Assembly (NCBI GenBank): GCA_024697025.1
Contig: JAILGH010000058.1
Coordinates: 1 to 32,126, forward strand
Direction of reading: 5' to 3'
DNA: 32,126 nt
Source: Pseudobutyrivibrio sp.
GTDB taxonomy: Bacteria > Bacillota > Clostridia > Lachnospirales > Lachnospiraceae
The position numbers were made by a program, and so were the translations under genes. The notes below the pieces were generated by a model. That model had not been told where the DNA came from. It searched no databases and saw only the letters and a program-made list of their open reading frames with translations. Below, in pieces: positions 18,266-27,624 of this stretch (position 1 is its first letter; every line of letters begins with the position of its first letter).

Positions 18266-21200
18266 TTAGTAATCAGTTATAAGTTTGCACATGCTAGCGG
18301 CATATTCAGGATTTTCAACACAGCTGTAATGGTCTCCGTCAACATCTATTATCTCTATGTCGCCTATACATATATCAGTCCAATAGCCAATGTTCTTTTC
18401 CTTGCTATAGAACATGCTTTCATTGTCCTTTGCATTCAAGAATCGTATATCTCCAAAGTAAGAATCCATATCGCCATTACAGCATCTTATTGTTTGGCAG
18501 TATGATTTATATACGCCTTCCAACATAGCTGCATCTAGCGTCTCTCCTGTCTTTTCTGACCCAAGCTTTGCGTATAATTCAAAACGGCTAGACATATCTC
18601 TTTCGCCAAGCTTGTTCATTCCTTGACCAAACTTTGCATACTCTGGCATTTGTTGTAATTCGTCTCCAAGTCCATCTGGAATCTTTCCAAATTGCTCAAT
18701 TATATCAACAAACATTTTTTCCAAGTTGACATCTTCACAACCTTCAAACACGCCTAAATCTTCTAGAGTTATTCCAAAGTTTGGAAGGAACATTATCTCT
18801 ATCATCAAACGATCTTCAATAATCCAAGGCACCGTCTGACAATCTATAAGAATCATGTCTGCAATATCCTTACCTTGCTCTATAAGTCTATTAGCACACT
18901 GAGTTGCAAGCCAGCCACCAAAGCAATATCCAACAAGCTGTATCTGCTCAGCTCCTGTCTCTAAAATTATTTGGGTGTAATCATCCGCCAACTGCTGGAT
19001 AGCTGTTTCTCTATCCATCTGGTAGTATTTATCTGCATCGCCAAGAGAGATAGTAAGTACATCACCCTTTTGCTGATTAACTAAATTTTCAACAACATAT
19101 CTCAATGAATTCATAGTTCCAAAGGCAGCATGGAAAACTACATGAAGAGGACCATCTCCAGCTTTGTATAACTGGGCAGCTCCGATATGCTCTACTTTTT
19201 TAGTATTGCCCTCTGCTTGCTCTACAACATCCCCTCGCTTCTCAGCGACAAACTCAGATAAATCCTGAATATTAGGATGATTTAACATAAAGCGAAGCAC
19301 CGTATCAAATGGCACATCTTTAATAATCTTGTCTCTAATTGCACCTGTTGCCTGAGCTAGAATTAGAGAATCTGCTCCATGGTCATAGAAGCTATCTTGT
19401 AATCCAAGTCCCTTCAATCCTACACTGGCAAGAATCTCTACAAGCTCCTTTTGCAAATCATTCATTTCCATAGACAGGGCTTTAGAATTGTCATCCCCTG
19501 CCGCCATAGCTGCTGTCGCTCTCTTTTCAGCAAAAGCTTTTAATGCCTTACCATCAATCTTTCCGTTGGCAGTAACTGGCATACTATCTAACATAATGTA
19601 GGTAGTAGGTATCATGTATGAAGCAAGGTTATCTCTGATAAGAGAAGTGATTTCTCCACCAGTTATATTTTGTCTGTCTATCTTGAATTGCTTTATAAAT
19701 AATTTAGTTCCAGATTTATCTGCTTCATCATTTGCTTCAGACAGTACAATTGCAGATGTTGAAGAATCCGTTTCATCCAATAATTCTTGCCATCCCTTAG
19801 CATTCGCCAAATCCTTATCTTTGTTCAAAGCTTCCAGCGGCTCTGTAGAGAGGAAATATCCGCCCGGACGAACTAATCTTCTAATCTGCTTTAAGCTGTA
19901 GCTTATATCGATGCTATTCTTAAAAGTCTCTTGCGCCGTAACAATATCAAAGGCATTTTCTTCATATCCCTGTTCTAAAATATCTTTATCAACGTTTAGA
20001 ACTGTAGTATCTGCCCCAAGTTCAAGAATTCTAAGTGGCTTGTCTAAATTAGAATAGTTGTCAACAAATTTATGTATACAACCATTTATGCTTTCAGCCC
20101 CACTTACTTCTATATCCTTAGAAAGTTCGTTGCACTCATTTTTATATTCTTTCTTCTGTGCATCGTCAGAAAAAGCTGGCTCGTAGAAGCAAATCATTGC
20201 GTGCTCGCCCTCATTGCTGGTATATACTACCGAACAATTCTCGGTTACTCCGGAGCGCTTTACAGCACTTTCAATTTCTCCTAGTTCAATTCTGTGACCG
20301 TTGAACTTTATTTGAGAATCTGATCTTCCAAGGAATTCGATTTCACCATTTCTGTGATATTTTCCTATATCACCAGTCTTATACATCATCCTTCCGGTAA
20401 CAGGGTCCTTGATAAACTGAAGGTCAGTTTTTTCTTTGTCGTTATAATATCCATCAGCAAGTCCATCACCTAAAATATATATGTCGCCCTTCACCCCTAC
20501 AGGTCTGTCATTTAACCTGCTATCAAGAATTCTGAATTGCTGATTAGCAAGTGGAAGACCGTATGGTATGCTTGCAAATCCCTCAGATGGGCCTTCGTAG
20601 TCATGATAGATAGACCAGATTGCAGCTTCAGTTGCTCCGCCTAAGCTTACGACCTTAGCGTCTTTGGAATATGCATGGAGCTTATCTGGAAGGAAAAGTG
20701 GTATCCAATCGCCAGATAACATTACTAATCTTAATGAGGAAATATCTGGCGCATTATCCTCATAATCCAGATAAACCATCACCATGTTTAAAAGGGATGG
20801 AACACTGTTCCAAACAGTGACGCCCTCTTTTTCTATAATCCTTGCCAAGTACTCCGGCTCTTTCTTTCTGCTATCCTCAGGGTACACAACAGTACCACCA
20901 ACTGACAGCAAGCCAAATATATCAAACACTGACAGGTCAAAGCTCAACTGCGATACGCCTATAGCGCTGTCTTTATCTGTAATATCGTATTTGCGAATTA
21001 TATCCTCGATAGTGTTTACAGCCGCTGCATGTGATATAGCTACACCCTTTGGTTCTCCTGTAGAGCCCGATGTGAAAATAATATAAGCAAGACTATCTGA
21101 ATCAACTGCAGCTTCTTTTGGTAGCTTTATACTTTGACCATCGCCATCGGCAAATATCTTATTAATTCCCTCAGGATACTCTGTTTCATCGCTTGATAGC

Positions 21201-23065
21201 GTGACAACAGTTCGTATTTCAGCTCGCTCTATGATACGGCCTATTCGATTGGCACCCTGCTCCGTTGAGATAGGCACATATACAGCCCCTGCTGCTAATA
21301 TTGCCAGCGCTGCTGCAGGCTGATATACAGATTTCTTTGCAGCTATACCGACCGTTTGTCCTGGAGTTACTCCATTTTGAATCAGTTCGTTGTAGATTGC
21401 TCCTGCAATATCCATAAGCTGTGAATAAGTATATTTGTCCTCTCCCGCAACAACTGCAACCTTATCCGGATACTTTTCTGCTGATGCAAGAATATTTTCG
21501 TGAAGAAGATGTTTAGGCAACTCTAAAGTTGTGTCATTGGCCTTATTAAATATCTCTTCCTGATACTTTGGATATGTTTGCTTGGCAGCAAGCTCTGGTT
21601 CAACTCCATTTGCCATTGACTTGAGAAGCTGGCTGAAAAGCTCAAACATGTCATCAATAATACCATCCTTAAACACGCCTCTTCTCACATCCCAGTTAAC
21701 TTGCATTCCAAATTTTCCATCCATAACTTGGCAATCAATAAATACCTGAGGAGTTTGACTTATTCCAATTCCTGAAACCATTCCCTTTACAGATTCATCA
21801 TCCATTGAGGACAATAGTCCCACAGCACTTGTGAATACATATGGCATAGTTGCAGCTGCGCTTCCTTTTTTATTGGCCAGCTCACGCATGAAGGCTACGC
21901 CAGAATATAAATTGTGATCCATATCCTCAAAAAGCTGCATATTGGCACGCTTTACGTTTTCTATGAAGGTCTCATCATTATCTAAATCAATATCAAGTAA
22001 TGTAAGGGTTGTAAAATCACCTATAACCTTACCTATATCCTCGTGAAGAGGCTGCCTGTTTAGCATTGTAAGGTTGATAGCAAATCTCTTGTTATCACTG
22101 TAACAACTTAATGTATGAGCATAAGCCATTAACACAAGAGCTGTCGGTGTAACATTGCATTTATACGCATATTTCTTAACGTTCTCCCAAAGCTCAGGTG
22201 ATAACTGCAAAAACTTTCTATCGAACCTTGCCTCTTTATCTGCAGAGTATGGCTCTGTGTCAATCTGTGGGCAAGTTGGAAAATCCTCTAGCTTGCTAAG
22301 CCAATAATGTTTATCCCTTTCGCAAGCTGCGCTTTCCTTCATCTCTTTTTCTGCTAAAACGTAATCTCTAAAGCTTACCTGTGGTTCAGGAATCTCACTT
22401 GCTTTTCCAAAATACAATTCTTCAAATTGATGCAATAGCATCCAAATACTAGTCCAATCCGCAATGATAAATTCAATTGAAAAATGCATTATGGCACTAT
22501 CATCATAATTGGATACACCAACCGCAAAATATGGCCAGCTTCCCACCTCAAACTGCTGATGTCCCATTTCCTCCATCACCTCTTCGGCAGGAGTATCCTT
22601 ATAATCTTTGACAGTTAAATGAGGTGCTTTTTCAAGTATCTGCTGATAACCTTCTTCATGCATCACTGCTCTAAGCATCTCGTGACGTTCTATAAGATAG
22701 TTCCATATTTCTTCTACTTTATTAACGTCCAATTTTTCGTAGTTAAGTTGAAGGTATATATGGCATGATAATCCGCCATAGTTAAACAGATTACTTCTTC
22801 CCATAAGATAAGACTGCTGTACATCTGTAAGCACAAAAGGCTTATATCTGTCAGCTTTGTTCTCCGAAAGTGTAATTTTTCTATTGTCAGGATCTAGCAA
22901 CTCTAACACTTCACTTTTTAACTCTTTCAAAGCTGCAATATCATCAGGCTGTAACGCTCCGGTGTTGGCTTTAAATTTTATTTTTTCATCCTCTTTCCAG
23001 AGAGACACGCCCTTCTTTTCTAGTTTTTCTATCAAACTTAATGCTTTGCTATAATTTTCTGTCAT
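18266..23065 (-). CDS. NRPS: docking-Cy-A-(MT remnant)-PCP-TE, cysteine-type termination module
   Basis: A 1599-residue NRPS. It has an N-terminal TubC-type docking domain (1-55) and Cy (75-490). The Cy motif reads EFIIADWTS (E198, D203, S206), with Glu replacing the first Asp of DxxxxDxxS. The A domain (515-1175) has TSGSTGEPKG (665-674), FDLSVFDIFG (709-718), GGATEAAIWS (809-818) and Lys1169; the pattern fits cysteine. An insertion of about 200 residues (935-1135) holds LELGADTT and RPGGYF, a shortened methyltransferase-like remnant. PCP is HGADSL (Ser1233). The C-terminal thioesterase (1300-1599) has GYCFGG with Cys1381 in place of serine, Asp1408 and His1579. This is probably the last module, releasing the finished chain. 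The reductase gene ends only four bases before the start. Confidence 0.92.
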   Translation of the reverse strand: MTENYSKALSLIEKLEKKGVSLWKEDEKIKFKANTGALQPDDIAALKELKSEVLELLDPDNRKITLSENKADRYKPFVLTDVQQSYLMGRSNLFNYGGLSCHIYLQLNYEKLDVNKVEEIWNYLIERHEMLRAVMHEEGYQQILEKAPHLTVKDYKDTPAEEVMEEMGHQQFEVGSWPYFAVGVSNYDDSAIMHFSIEFIIADWTSIWMLLHQFEELYFGKASEIPEPQVSFRDYVLAEKEMKESAACERDKHYWLSKLEDFPTCPQIDTEPYSADKEARFDRKFLQLSPELWENVKKYAYKCNVTPTALVLMAYAHTLSCYSDNKRFAINLTMLNRQPLHEDIGKVIGDFTTLTLLDIDLDNDETFIENVKRANMQLFEDMDHNLYSGVAFMRELANKKGSAAATMPYVFTSAVGLLSSMDDESVKGMVSGIGISQTPQVFIDCQVMDGKFGMQVNWDVRRGVFKDGIIDDMFELFSQLLKSMANGVEPELAAKQTYPKYQEEIFNKANDTTLELPKHLLHENILASAEKYPDKVAVVAGEDKYTYSQLMDIAGAIYNELIQNGVTPGQTVGIAAKKSVYQPAAALAILAAGAVYVPISTEQGANRIGRIIERAEIRTVVTLSSDETEYPEGINKIFADGDGQSIKLPKEAAVDSDSLAYIIFTSGSTGEPKGVAISHAAAVNTIEDIIRKYDITDKDSAIGVSQLSFDLSVFDIFGLLSVGGTVVYPEDSRKKEPEYLARIIEKEGVTVWNSVPSLLNMVMVYLDYEDNAPDISSLRLVMLSGDWIPLFLPDKLHAYSKDAKVVSLGGATEAAIWSIYHDYEGPSEGFASIPYGLPLANQQFRILDSRLNDRPVGVKGDIYILGDGLADGYYNDKEKTDLQFIKDPVTGRMMYKTGDIGKYHRNGEIEFLGRSDSQIKFNGHRIELGEIESAVKRSGVTENCSVVYTSNEGEHAMICFYEPAFSDDAQKKEYKNECNELSKDIEVSGAESINGCIHKFVDNYSNLDKPLRILELGADTTVLNVDKDILEQGYEENAFDIVTAQETFKNSIDISYSLKQIRRLVRPGGYFLSTEPLEALNKDKDLANAKGWQELLDETDSSTSAIVLSEANDEADKSGTKLFIKQFKIDRQNITGGEITSLIRDNLASYMIPTTYIMLDSMPVTANGKIDGKALKAFAEKRATAAMAAGDDNSKALSMEMNDLQKELVEILASVGLKGLGLQDSFYDHGADSLILAQATGAIRDKIIKDVPFDTVLRFMLNHPNIQDLSEFVAEKRGDVVEQAEGNTKKVEHIGAAQLYKAGDGPLHVVFHAAFGTMNSLRYVVENLVNQQKGDVLTISLGDADKYYQMDRETAIQQLADDYTQIILETGAEQIQLVGYCFGGWLATQCANRLIEQGKDIADMILIDCQTVPWIIEDRLMIEIMFLPNFGITLEDLGVFEGCEDVNLEKMFVDIIEQFGKIPDGLGDELQQMPEYAKFGQGMNKLGERDMSSRFELYAKLGSEKTGETLDAAMLEGVYKSYCQTIRCCNGDMDSYFGDIRFLNAKDNESMFYSKEKNIGYWTDICIGDIEIIDVDGDHYSCVENPEYAASMCKLITDY

Positions 23066-23069
23066 ATCA

Positions 23070-24176
23070 CTAACTCTCTCCTATAAATTTTTCTCGCAAA
23101 TCTACTATGGTTGGGGTAACATCCGATTCTTCGCTCTTTTGTAGCTGAATAAGTTCAGGAAAACCTAGCTCAGCTGTCAGTTGCTGCCAAACCTTGGCTG
23201 AATGCACAGTTTTGGTATAGTAACTTCCTATTTCAGCTGGCGTTCCTTCTTTACATAATCGAAGCATCTGACTAATATCCTCTGCGATAGCAGGTATCCA
23301 CTGGGTTTTGAACACTTCCAAAAAGCTCTGCTCTTTAGATTCGTAAAGCCTAATGTGCTGTGGCACAGACATACTAGTACTATCAGATGAACTGTCGTGC
23401 ATAGTTGTATTGGTGCTATGAACAGGAACAAACATCTTTCCATACCACACAACGCCACCAGTGGTATCCTCAAGACAAAGTCTTCCTTGTTCTGTGATAA
23501 TTGTTATACGATGAAGATAATGCATGAAATTATCGGGATCATCGGGAGCCACTTCATTTTGTATCTGCATTAAAGCAGTTACTCCTCCGATGGATGCCGA
23601 TACTGCATCAAAAGGATGAGAATCTCTACCTACCTGCTTAATTTCAAATGGTCTCATCGACGGTAGAGCCTCAGAAAGAATTCTGACAAGCGGATATGTC
23701 ACTTGCGACGCCCCGCCTATATCTAGATAAATCGGTTTTGATATGTTACATATTGCCTTTGCGCTTTCGATAAAGCACTTGATATTCGGCAAGAACTCGT
23801 ATAAATCGCCTATACGATATAAAACTTTATTTTTCTTTGCTGCCCGTATACATCGTTCAGCATCTTTGTAGTGGACTGGCTGTTCTTGAATTACGTTTAT
23901 TCCCCGCTCCAGCAGCGCCTCTGCCAGTTCAGTTCCATTGCCCCCAAGAACTCCAGACCTAACTGCAACGCAGGCTAGTTGTATGTCATCCTCCAGTTGA
24001 TCGATTGAGGTATAAGATTTCACTCCATAACTAGCAGCGCATTTCTTTGAACGTTCACTTCCTGTAGAAAGAATGCCTACAAATTCAATTTCTCTCGGCA
24101 TTAAAGTTAACGCCTCGCAATAAAATTGCCCAAAGGTCGTTCCACAAACAATAGCTTTTATCTTTTCTGCACTCAT
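23070..24176 (-). CDS. Thiazolinyl imine reductase (Irp3/YbtU/PchG family)
   Basis: A 368-residue Gfo/Idh/MocA-type oxidoreductase. The N-terminal Rossmann strand ends in a glycine turn (CGTTFG, about 11-16). Residues 88-105 carry GINVIQEQPVHYKD, closely resembling the conserved region of the thiazolinyl imine reductases of yersiniabactin and pyochelin pathways. Length fits the family. These enzymes use NADPH to reduce one thiazoline C=N to thiazolidine while the chain is still on the synthetase. Its presence is the clearest single indicator that the operon makes a thiazoline/thiazolidine metallophore. The ATG overlaps the stop of the upstream gene in a TAATG junction, so translation is coupled. 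Confidence 0.9.
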   Translation of the reverse strand: MSAEKIKAIVCGTTFGQFYCEALTLMPREIEFVGILSTGSERSKKCAASYGVKSYTSIDQLEDDIQLACVAVRSGVLGGNGTELAEALLERGINVIQEQPVHYKDAERCIRAAKKNKVLYRIGDLYEFLPNIKCFIESAKAICNISKPIYLDIGGASQVTYPLVRILSEALPSMRPFEIKQVGRDSHPFDAVSASIGGVTALMQIQNEVAPDDPDNFMHYLHRITIITEQGRLCLEDTTGGVVWYGKMFVPVHSTNTTMHDSSSDSTSMSVPQHIRLYESKEQSFLEVFKTQWIPAIAEDISQMLRLCKEGTPAEIGSYYTKTVHSAKVWQQLTAELGFPELIQLQKSEESDVTPTIVDLREKFIGES

Positions 24177-25270
24177 TATATTTCTCCAAATGTTTCTGTG
24201 TTTAAATCATCAAGTTTAAGGTCATATTCTTCGAACATAATCATCTCTGGCGAGCTACGTATTCTTTGAACAATGCCATCGATATACTTCTCATAAAGAA
24301 TCGTTTCAGGTAACTGGGATAAACTGTAAGAACCTTTAACGCTATTTTCTTTTAGAGCAAGCTCACAAACTATTCCTGCCGAGATGCCAGTTAAGGCTGG
24401 TGAAGAAGTAAATTTCACAACTGTAGATTGAACTTTGTTCTCATCGTTCTTGTCCACTCCACTTACCTCAACCAAAAAAGCCATATGCTCTTTCCATCGG
24501 CTGAAGCTAATTTGGCTTTGCAGCATCAACTGTTCAACCGCTTCTTTAGGCTTGTCTGGAAAAATTAAAACTGAATGCTCCACAATCTTTTGTATATCTG
24601 TATCCCCAAAGGCAATGTAATGACAACTCTCTTTACATCCCACAACTCTAGATACCAACTCAGTTTCCAAGTCGTGGTACTGGCGTAAATCATTAACTCC
24701 AACAAAAGGAATATTAACGTCTTTACGTATTTCCGTTGGGGCCTTTTTTTCCAATACATCTTTGCTCACACCTTCTAGATAATCGTATGCTGCACCTCTA
24801 GAAAAGAGACCATACATCGAAGAAATGTGAACATATTCTTTTACTTCCTTAAAGTTTCTAGCAGCATAAGTTCCTATTATCGCTGATAAGCCTGGAAGTG
24901 CTCCCGCTCCATATATGAAGAGAGAATTTGTTGGAAGCTTATATGAATCAGAAGTGAAATTCCCCGTATCAACACATGGAATTCCATTATTTTCACAGGC
25001 TTTTACTATCAGTTCTCTAACATCTTCCGGGCAAAACATTGCATTTAAAATAATGTCTTTGCCCTTTATGAATTCGATTAATAATTCTTTTTGCAACATA
25101 TCTCCAAAAGTCCACTGGACATTAGGTAGATTATCGAAAAAGGAATCATCTTTGACTGTTTGTTCGTTGTGTCCAAAGGCATAAATATTGTATTCCCCTA
25201 TCTTAGAAAGATACTTCAGGGCGTGCCTTCCTACACTTCCTGCCGCTCCTAGTAGTCCTACATTTTTCAT
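24176..25270 (-). CDS. Saccharopine-dehydrogenase-like NAD(P)-dependent oxidoreductase
   Basis: A 364-residue protein starting with a dinucleotide-binding GLLGAAGSVGRHA (about 5-17) and containing GAGALPGL (about 121-128), a pattern typical of the saccharopine dehydrogenase / saccharopine reductase fold. The true family enzymes form or split secondary amines by reductive amination. Here the substrate is unknown: a second imine, a beta-keto group or a free amino-acid-derived intermediate are options. It is the first gene of the 23.5-kb operon, with AGGAGGA (25281-25287) ten bases before the ATG, and overlaps the thiazolinyl imine reductase by one base. That places it in metallophore synthesis, not in lysine metabolism. 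Confidence 0.8.
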   Translation of the reverse strand: MKNVGLLGAAGSVGRHALKYLSKIGEYNIYAFGHNEQTVKDDSFFDNLPNVQWTFGDMLQKELLIEFIKGKDIILNAMFCPEDVRELIVKACENNGIPCVDTGNFTSDSYKLPTNSLFIYGAGALPGLSAIIGTYAARNFKEVKEYVHISSMYGLFSRGAAYDYLEGVSKDVLEKKAPTEIRKDVNIPFVGVNDLRQYHDLETELVSRVVGCKESCHYIAFGDTDIQKIVEHSVLIFPDKPKEAVEQLMLQSQISFSRWKEHMAFLVEVSGVDKNDENKVQSTVVKFTSSPALTGISAGIVCELALKENSVKGSYSLSQLPETILYEKYIDGIVQRIRSSPEMIMFEEYDLKLDDLNTETFGEI

Positions 25271-25294
25271 AGAATCATTGTCCTCCTAACTTAC

Positions 25295-25310
25295 GTTAGT
25301 TTAAACTAAC
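25295..25310. promoter_or_regulatory. Candidate operator of the NRPS operon: perfect 16-bp palindrome
   Basis: GTTAGTTTAAACTAAC is a perfect palindrome built as GTTAG-N6-CTAAC. An additional CTAAC half-site lies at 25286-25290. It sits just upstream of the ribosome binding site of the first NRPS-operon gene. The same GTTAG-N6-CTAAC occurs at the ECF operon promoter (28226-28243). Half-sites recall DtxR/IdeR boxes, but DtxR sites have a shorter centre, so the regulator family is an open question. Confidence 0.68.
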
Positions 25311-25325
25311 CTTATGTCGCAACAA
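25298..25325 (-). promoter_or_regulatory. Weak candidate promoter of the NRPS operon
   Basis: On the minus strand, TTGTTG (25325-25320) and TAAACT (25303-25298) are 16 bases apart and could serve as -35 and -10. The -10 would lie inside the palindromic operator, as expected for repression. The match to consensus is modest, and the true start site could differ within 25290-25348. Confidence 0.35.
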
Positions 25326-25348
25326 TCCCTTATTGCTCCCCCGAGCAT

Positions 25349-25390
25349 AAAGATGTGCCTGATTAGACATACTCCATCAGGCACGTCTTT
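25349..25390. terminator. Terminator after the ECF operon
   Basis: The arms at 25349-25363 and 25376-25390 (AAAGATGTGCCTGAT against ATCAGGCACGTCTTT) pair with a single mismatch around a 12-base loop. The hairpin starts directly after the stop of the double ATPase gene. It separates the ECF operon from the NRPS operon, which therefore needs its own promoter. On the minus strand the tail is a short TCTTT, so read-through is possible. Confidence 0.75.
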
Positions 25391-26896
25391 TTACATCGCC
25401 TCTTTTCCAAAAAAGGCTTTTAATTTCGAGATGTTATTCTCGCATATATCGTAATTTTCCATAACTGTCCCCTTTTCAAGTCGAACCACTCTATCGCAAC
25501 AAGACAGTATCAACTCCAAGTCGTGAGTTACAACAAAAACAGTTTTGCCTAATTTTCTCAACTTAATAAGCTCATCTGATACTTGTTTCATGTGAGAAAG
25601 ATCCAGTCCACTTGTAGGTTCATCAAAAATCATAACCTCTTTCTCAGAAGCTAAACCTGACGCAATAGCAGTCCTTTGTTTCTGTCCTCCGGAAAGGGCC
25701 ATAGGATGAATATCTGCATACTCATTTAAATCAAGCTGAGATAAGATATCCAAAGCTTTCTTCTCTTTTTCTTCTTCGCTCAAAGATTTATCTGTTATGC
25801 TAAGAACCGCTTCATCTTTGACGCTTTCTGTAAAAAGCTGGTGGTTAACATCCTGCATAATCATGTAACAGTTGTGTAACCTATCTTTATTTTTCAAGGT
25901 TTTCTTGCCATAGCGCATTACACCCTTGAATCTTTTTTCTAAGCCACAAATATTTCTTGCGAGAGTGCTCTTTCCTGCCCCATTATGACCAATAACCGCA
26001 ATGACGCTCTTTGATGGCACTTCGAGCTCTGGTATGTCAATGCCGTGTTCACCGTCACTATATGTAAAACAGAAATTCTCAAGAGTTATTGTAATATCGG
26101 ACTGTTCCCTGTGTTGAAACTCAGCCTTTAAATCATCTAATCTCAAAGGACGTATGCCAAGCTTTTCTGTTTCTGCGCTACTAATGGTGGAAATCTTTTC
26201 TTTATCAAGCTCCTGAACAATCTCTCCATTTTGCATAATGAGCAATTTGTCCGCCAGTTCTCTTAAAAAGAACAGTCTATGCTCAGCCACTATGACAGTT
26301 TTGCCCTGCGCCTTCCAATTTTGGAGAATTTCTTTGAGTCTCTCAATAGCGTAAAAGTCAAGATTTGAAGAAGGCTCATCAAGCACAATCACATCTGGCG
26401 AAAGCACATTTATTCCAGCGCATGCAACAATCTGCTTTTCGCCTCCTGAAAGTTCAAATATATTTCTATTTAACAATCTTTCTATTGCCATTGAGGATGC
26501 AGTTTCACTTATAGACATCTTTATATCCACAGGCTCTCGTCTCTGGTTTTCCGACGCAAAAGCTATCTCATCAGTAGTGTTTACATTGAAAAATTGAGAA
26601 CGAGGATTTTGGAAAACACTGCCAACATTTTTAGCCGTTTCATATATTGGTCTTTCAGAGATATCTTTGCCGTCTATTTTTACTGTTCCACTCATAGTCC
26701 CTTTGTAGTAATGAGGTATAAGTCCATTTATCATTCGGGTTATGGTGGTTTTGCCGCAGCCTGAGCCTCCAGTTAAAACAACGAATTCTCCATCCGCAAT
26801 ATTTAAATTTATATTGGATACTCCACCCTTATCAACGGCGTTACCATCTGCATCCACCACATTATATGAATATGAAACATTTTTGAATTCTATCAT
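25391..26896 (-). CDS. ECF transporter double ATPase (fused EcfA-EcfA')
   Basis: A 501-residue protein with two complete ABC ATPase domains. Domain 1 has GGSGCGKTT (43-51), LSGGEKQ (149-155) and VIVLDEP (169-175). Domain 2 has GHNGAGKST (303-311), LSGGQKQR (401-408) and VMIFDEPTSG (421-430). Both sets of catalytic motifs are intact. In ECF importers a pair of ATPases, here fused, drives a transmembrane EcfT subunit. It is the last gene of the S-T-AA operon, eight bases after the EcfT gene. Location beside the metallophore operon, plus a shared operator, points to import of the metallophore complex or its metal; substrate identity is inferred. Confidence 0.93.
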   Translation of the reverse strand: MIEFKNVSYSYNVVDADGNAVDKGGVSNINLNIADGEFVVLTGGSGCGKTTITRMINGLIPHYYKGTMSGTVKIDGKDISERPIYETAKNVGSVFQNPRSQFFNVNTTDEIAFASENQRREPVDIKMSISETASSMAIERLLNRNIFELSGGEKQIVACAGINVLSPDVIVLDEPSSNLDFYAIERLKEILQNWKAQGKTVIVAEHRLFFLRELADKLLIMQNGEIVQELDKEKISTISSAETEKLGIRPLRLDDLKAEFQHREQSDITITLENFCFTYSDGEHGIDIPELEVPSKSVIAVIGHNGAGKSTLARNICGLEKRFKGVMRYGKKTLKNKDRLHNCYMIMQDVNHQLFTESVKDEAVLSITDKSLSEEEKEKKALDILSQLDLNEYADIHPMALSGGQKQRTAIASGLASEKEVMIFDEPTSGLDLSHMKQVSDELIKLRKLGKTVFVVTHDLELILSCCDRVVRLEKGTVMENYDICENNISKLKAFFGKEAM

Positions 26897-26904
26897 TTTT
26901 TCAC

Positions 26905-27624
26905 CTAATAAACTAAAAACAATACGAACATTACCATTGTGCCTGTAATCGCAAATACATCTAATGGCCTAATACTTACCTCGCATATGTGAGTACGTTT
27001 TTCACCGGCACTAAGCCCCTTAGATAAAGATGCTGCAGATAATTCATCCGCTATTCTAACTGTTGACATCATTAGAGGAACCAATATGTACTCGATGTAT
27101 GTCAATGGTTGGCTAAAAGGATGTCCAAGTTCACGCATTCTCTTTGCATCATTTATGGATTTATATTCCTCAGATAGTGTAGGAAAATACCTAAACATAA
27201 CTGACATAGGGATACTTATGAATGAGGGGCAATGCATCCTTTCCATAGCAGTTATAAATTCACTTACAGACGTGGATTTAACCGTATACCACCCCATCAT
27301 ATATCCAGCAACAAATCTTGTTATTAACCCGCATATCATCATGAGAACGATGTTACAGATTCCGTGCGTGTATGGAGCTATATGTTTTTCGCATATTAGT
27401 GCCGAGCCAAGAAGCAACAAATAGATAAACGAAGCCTTATATTCTCTTATTGATAGTAGCAAGACAAGCGGAATCGCCGCGCAAATAAGGCGCAACACTC
27501 CCTCAACTTCCACTGTTCTAGCACCTATCATAATAATAGAAATCGTAATTAGAAGGAGCAGTTTGCTTCGTGGATCTAACTTAATGAAGGCACCATTTTT
27601 ATTGCTGCATACTCCTATCTCCAT
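26905..27624 (-). CDS. ecfT: ECF transporter transmembrane subunit EcfT (CbiQ-like)
   Basis: A 239-residue membrane protein. The start motif KLDPRSKLLLL (about 16-26) is characteristic of EcfT/CbiQ, and several hydrophobic segments follow. The cytoplasmic coupling region includes DAKRMRELGHPF (about 158-169), corresponding to the arginine-containing coupling helices that contact the ATPases. The gene overlaps the S-component gene by one base (TAATG) and precedes the double ATPase. It should form the energy-coupling module with that ATPase and receive substrate from the S component. Confidence 0.9.
   Translation of the reverse strand: MEIGVCSNKNGAFIKLDPRSKLLLLITISIIMIGARTVEVEGVLRLICAAIPLVLLLSIREYKASFIYLLLLGSALICEKHIAPYTHGICNIVLMMICGLITRFVAGYMMGWYTVKSTSVSEFITAMERMHCPSFISIPMSVMFRYFPTLSEEYKSINDAKRMRELGHPFSQPLTYIEYILVPLMMSTVRIADELSAASLSKGLSAGEKRTHICEVSIRPLDVFAITGTMVMFVLFLVY

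Noticed and set aside
3820-25270. Direct assignment as a yersiniabactin or equibactin cluster.
   Set aside because: There is no salicylate synthase or aryl-acid loading system, the PKS module lacks MT and KR, module order differs, and a PP-loop enzyme is present. Only family-level relation is supported.
25295-25310. Calling the palindrome a Fur box or a standard DtxR box.
   Set aside because: It does not match the GATAATGATAATCATTATC-type Fur consensus, and the DtxR consensus has one base, not six, between GTTAG and CTAAC. I therefore left the regulator unnamed.
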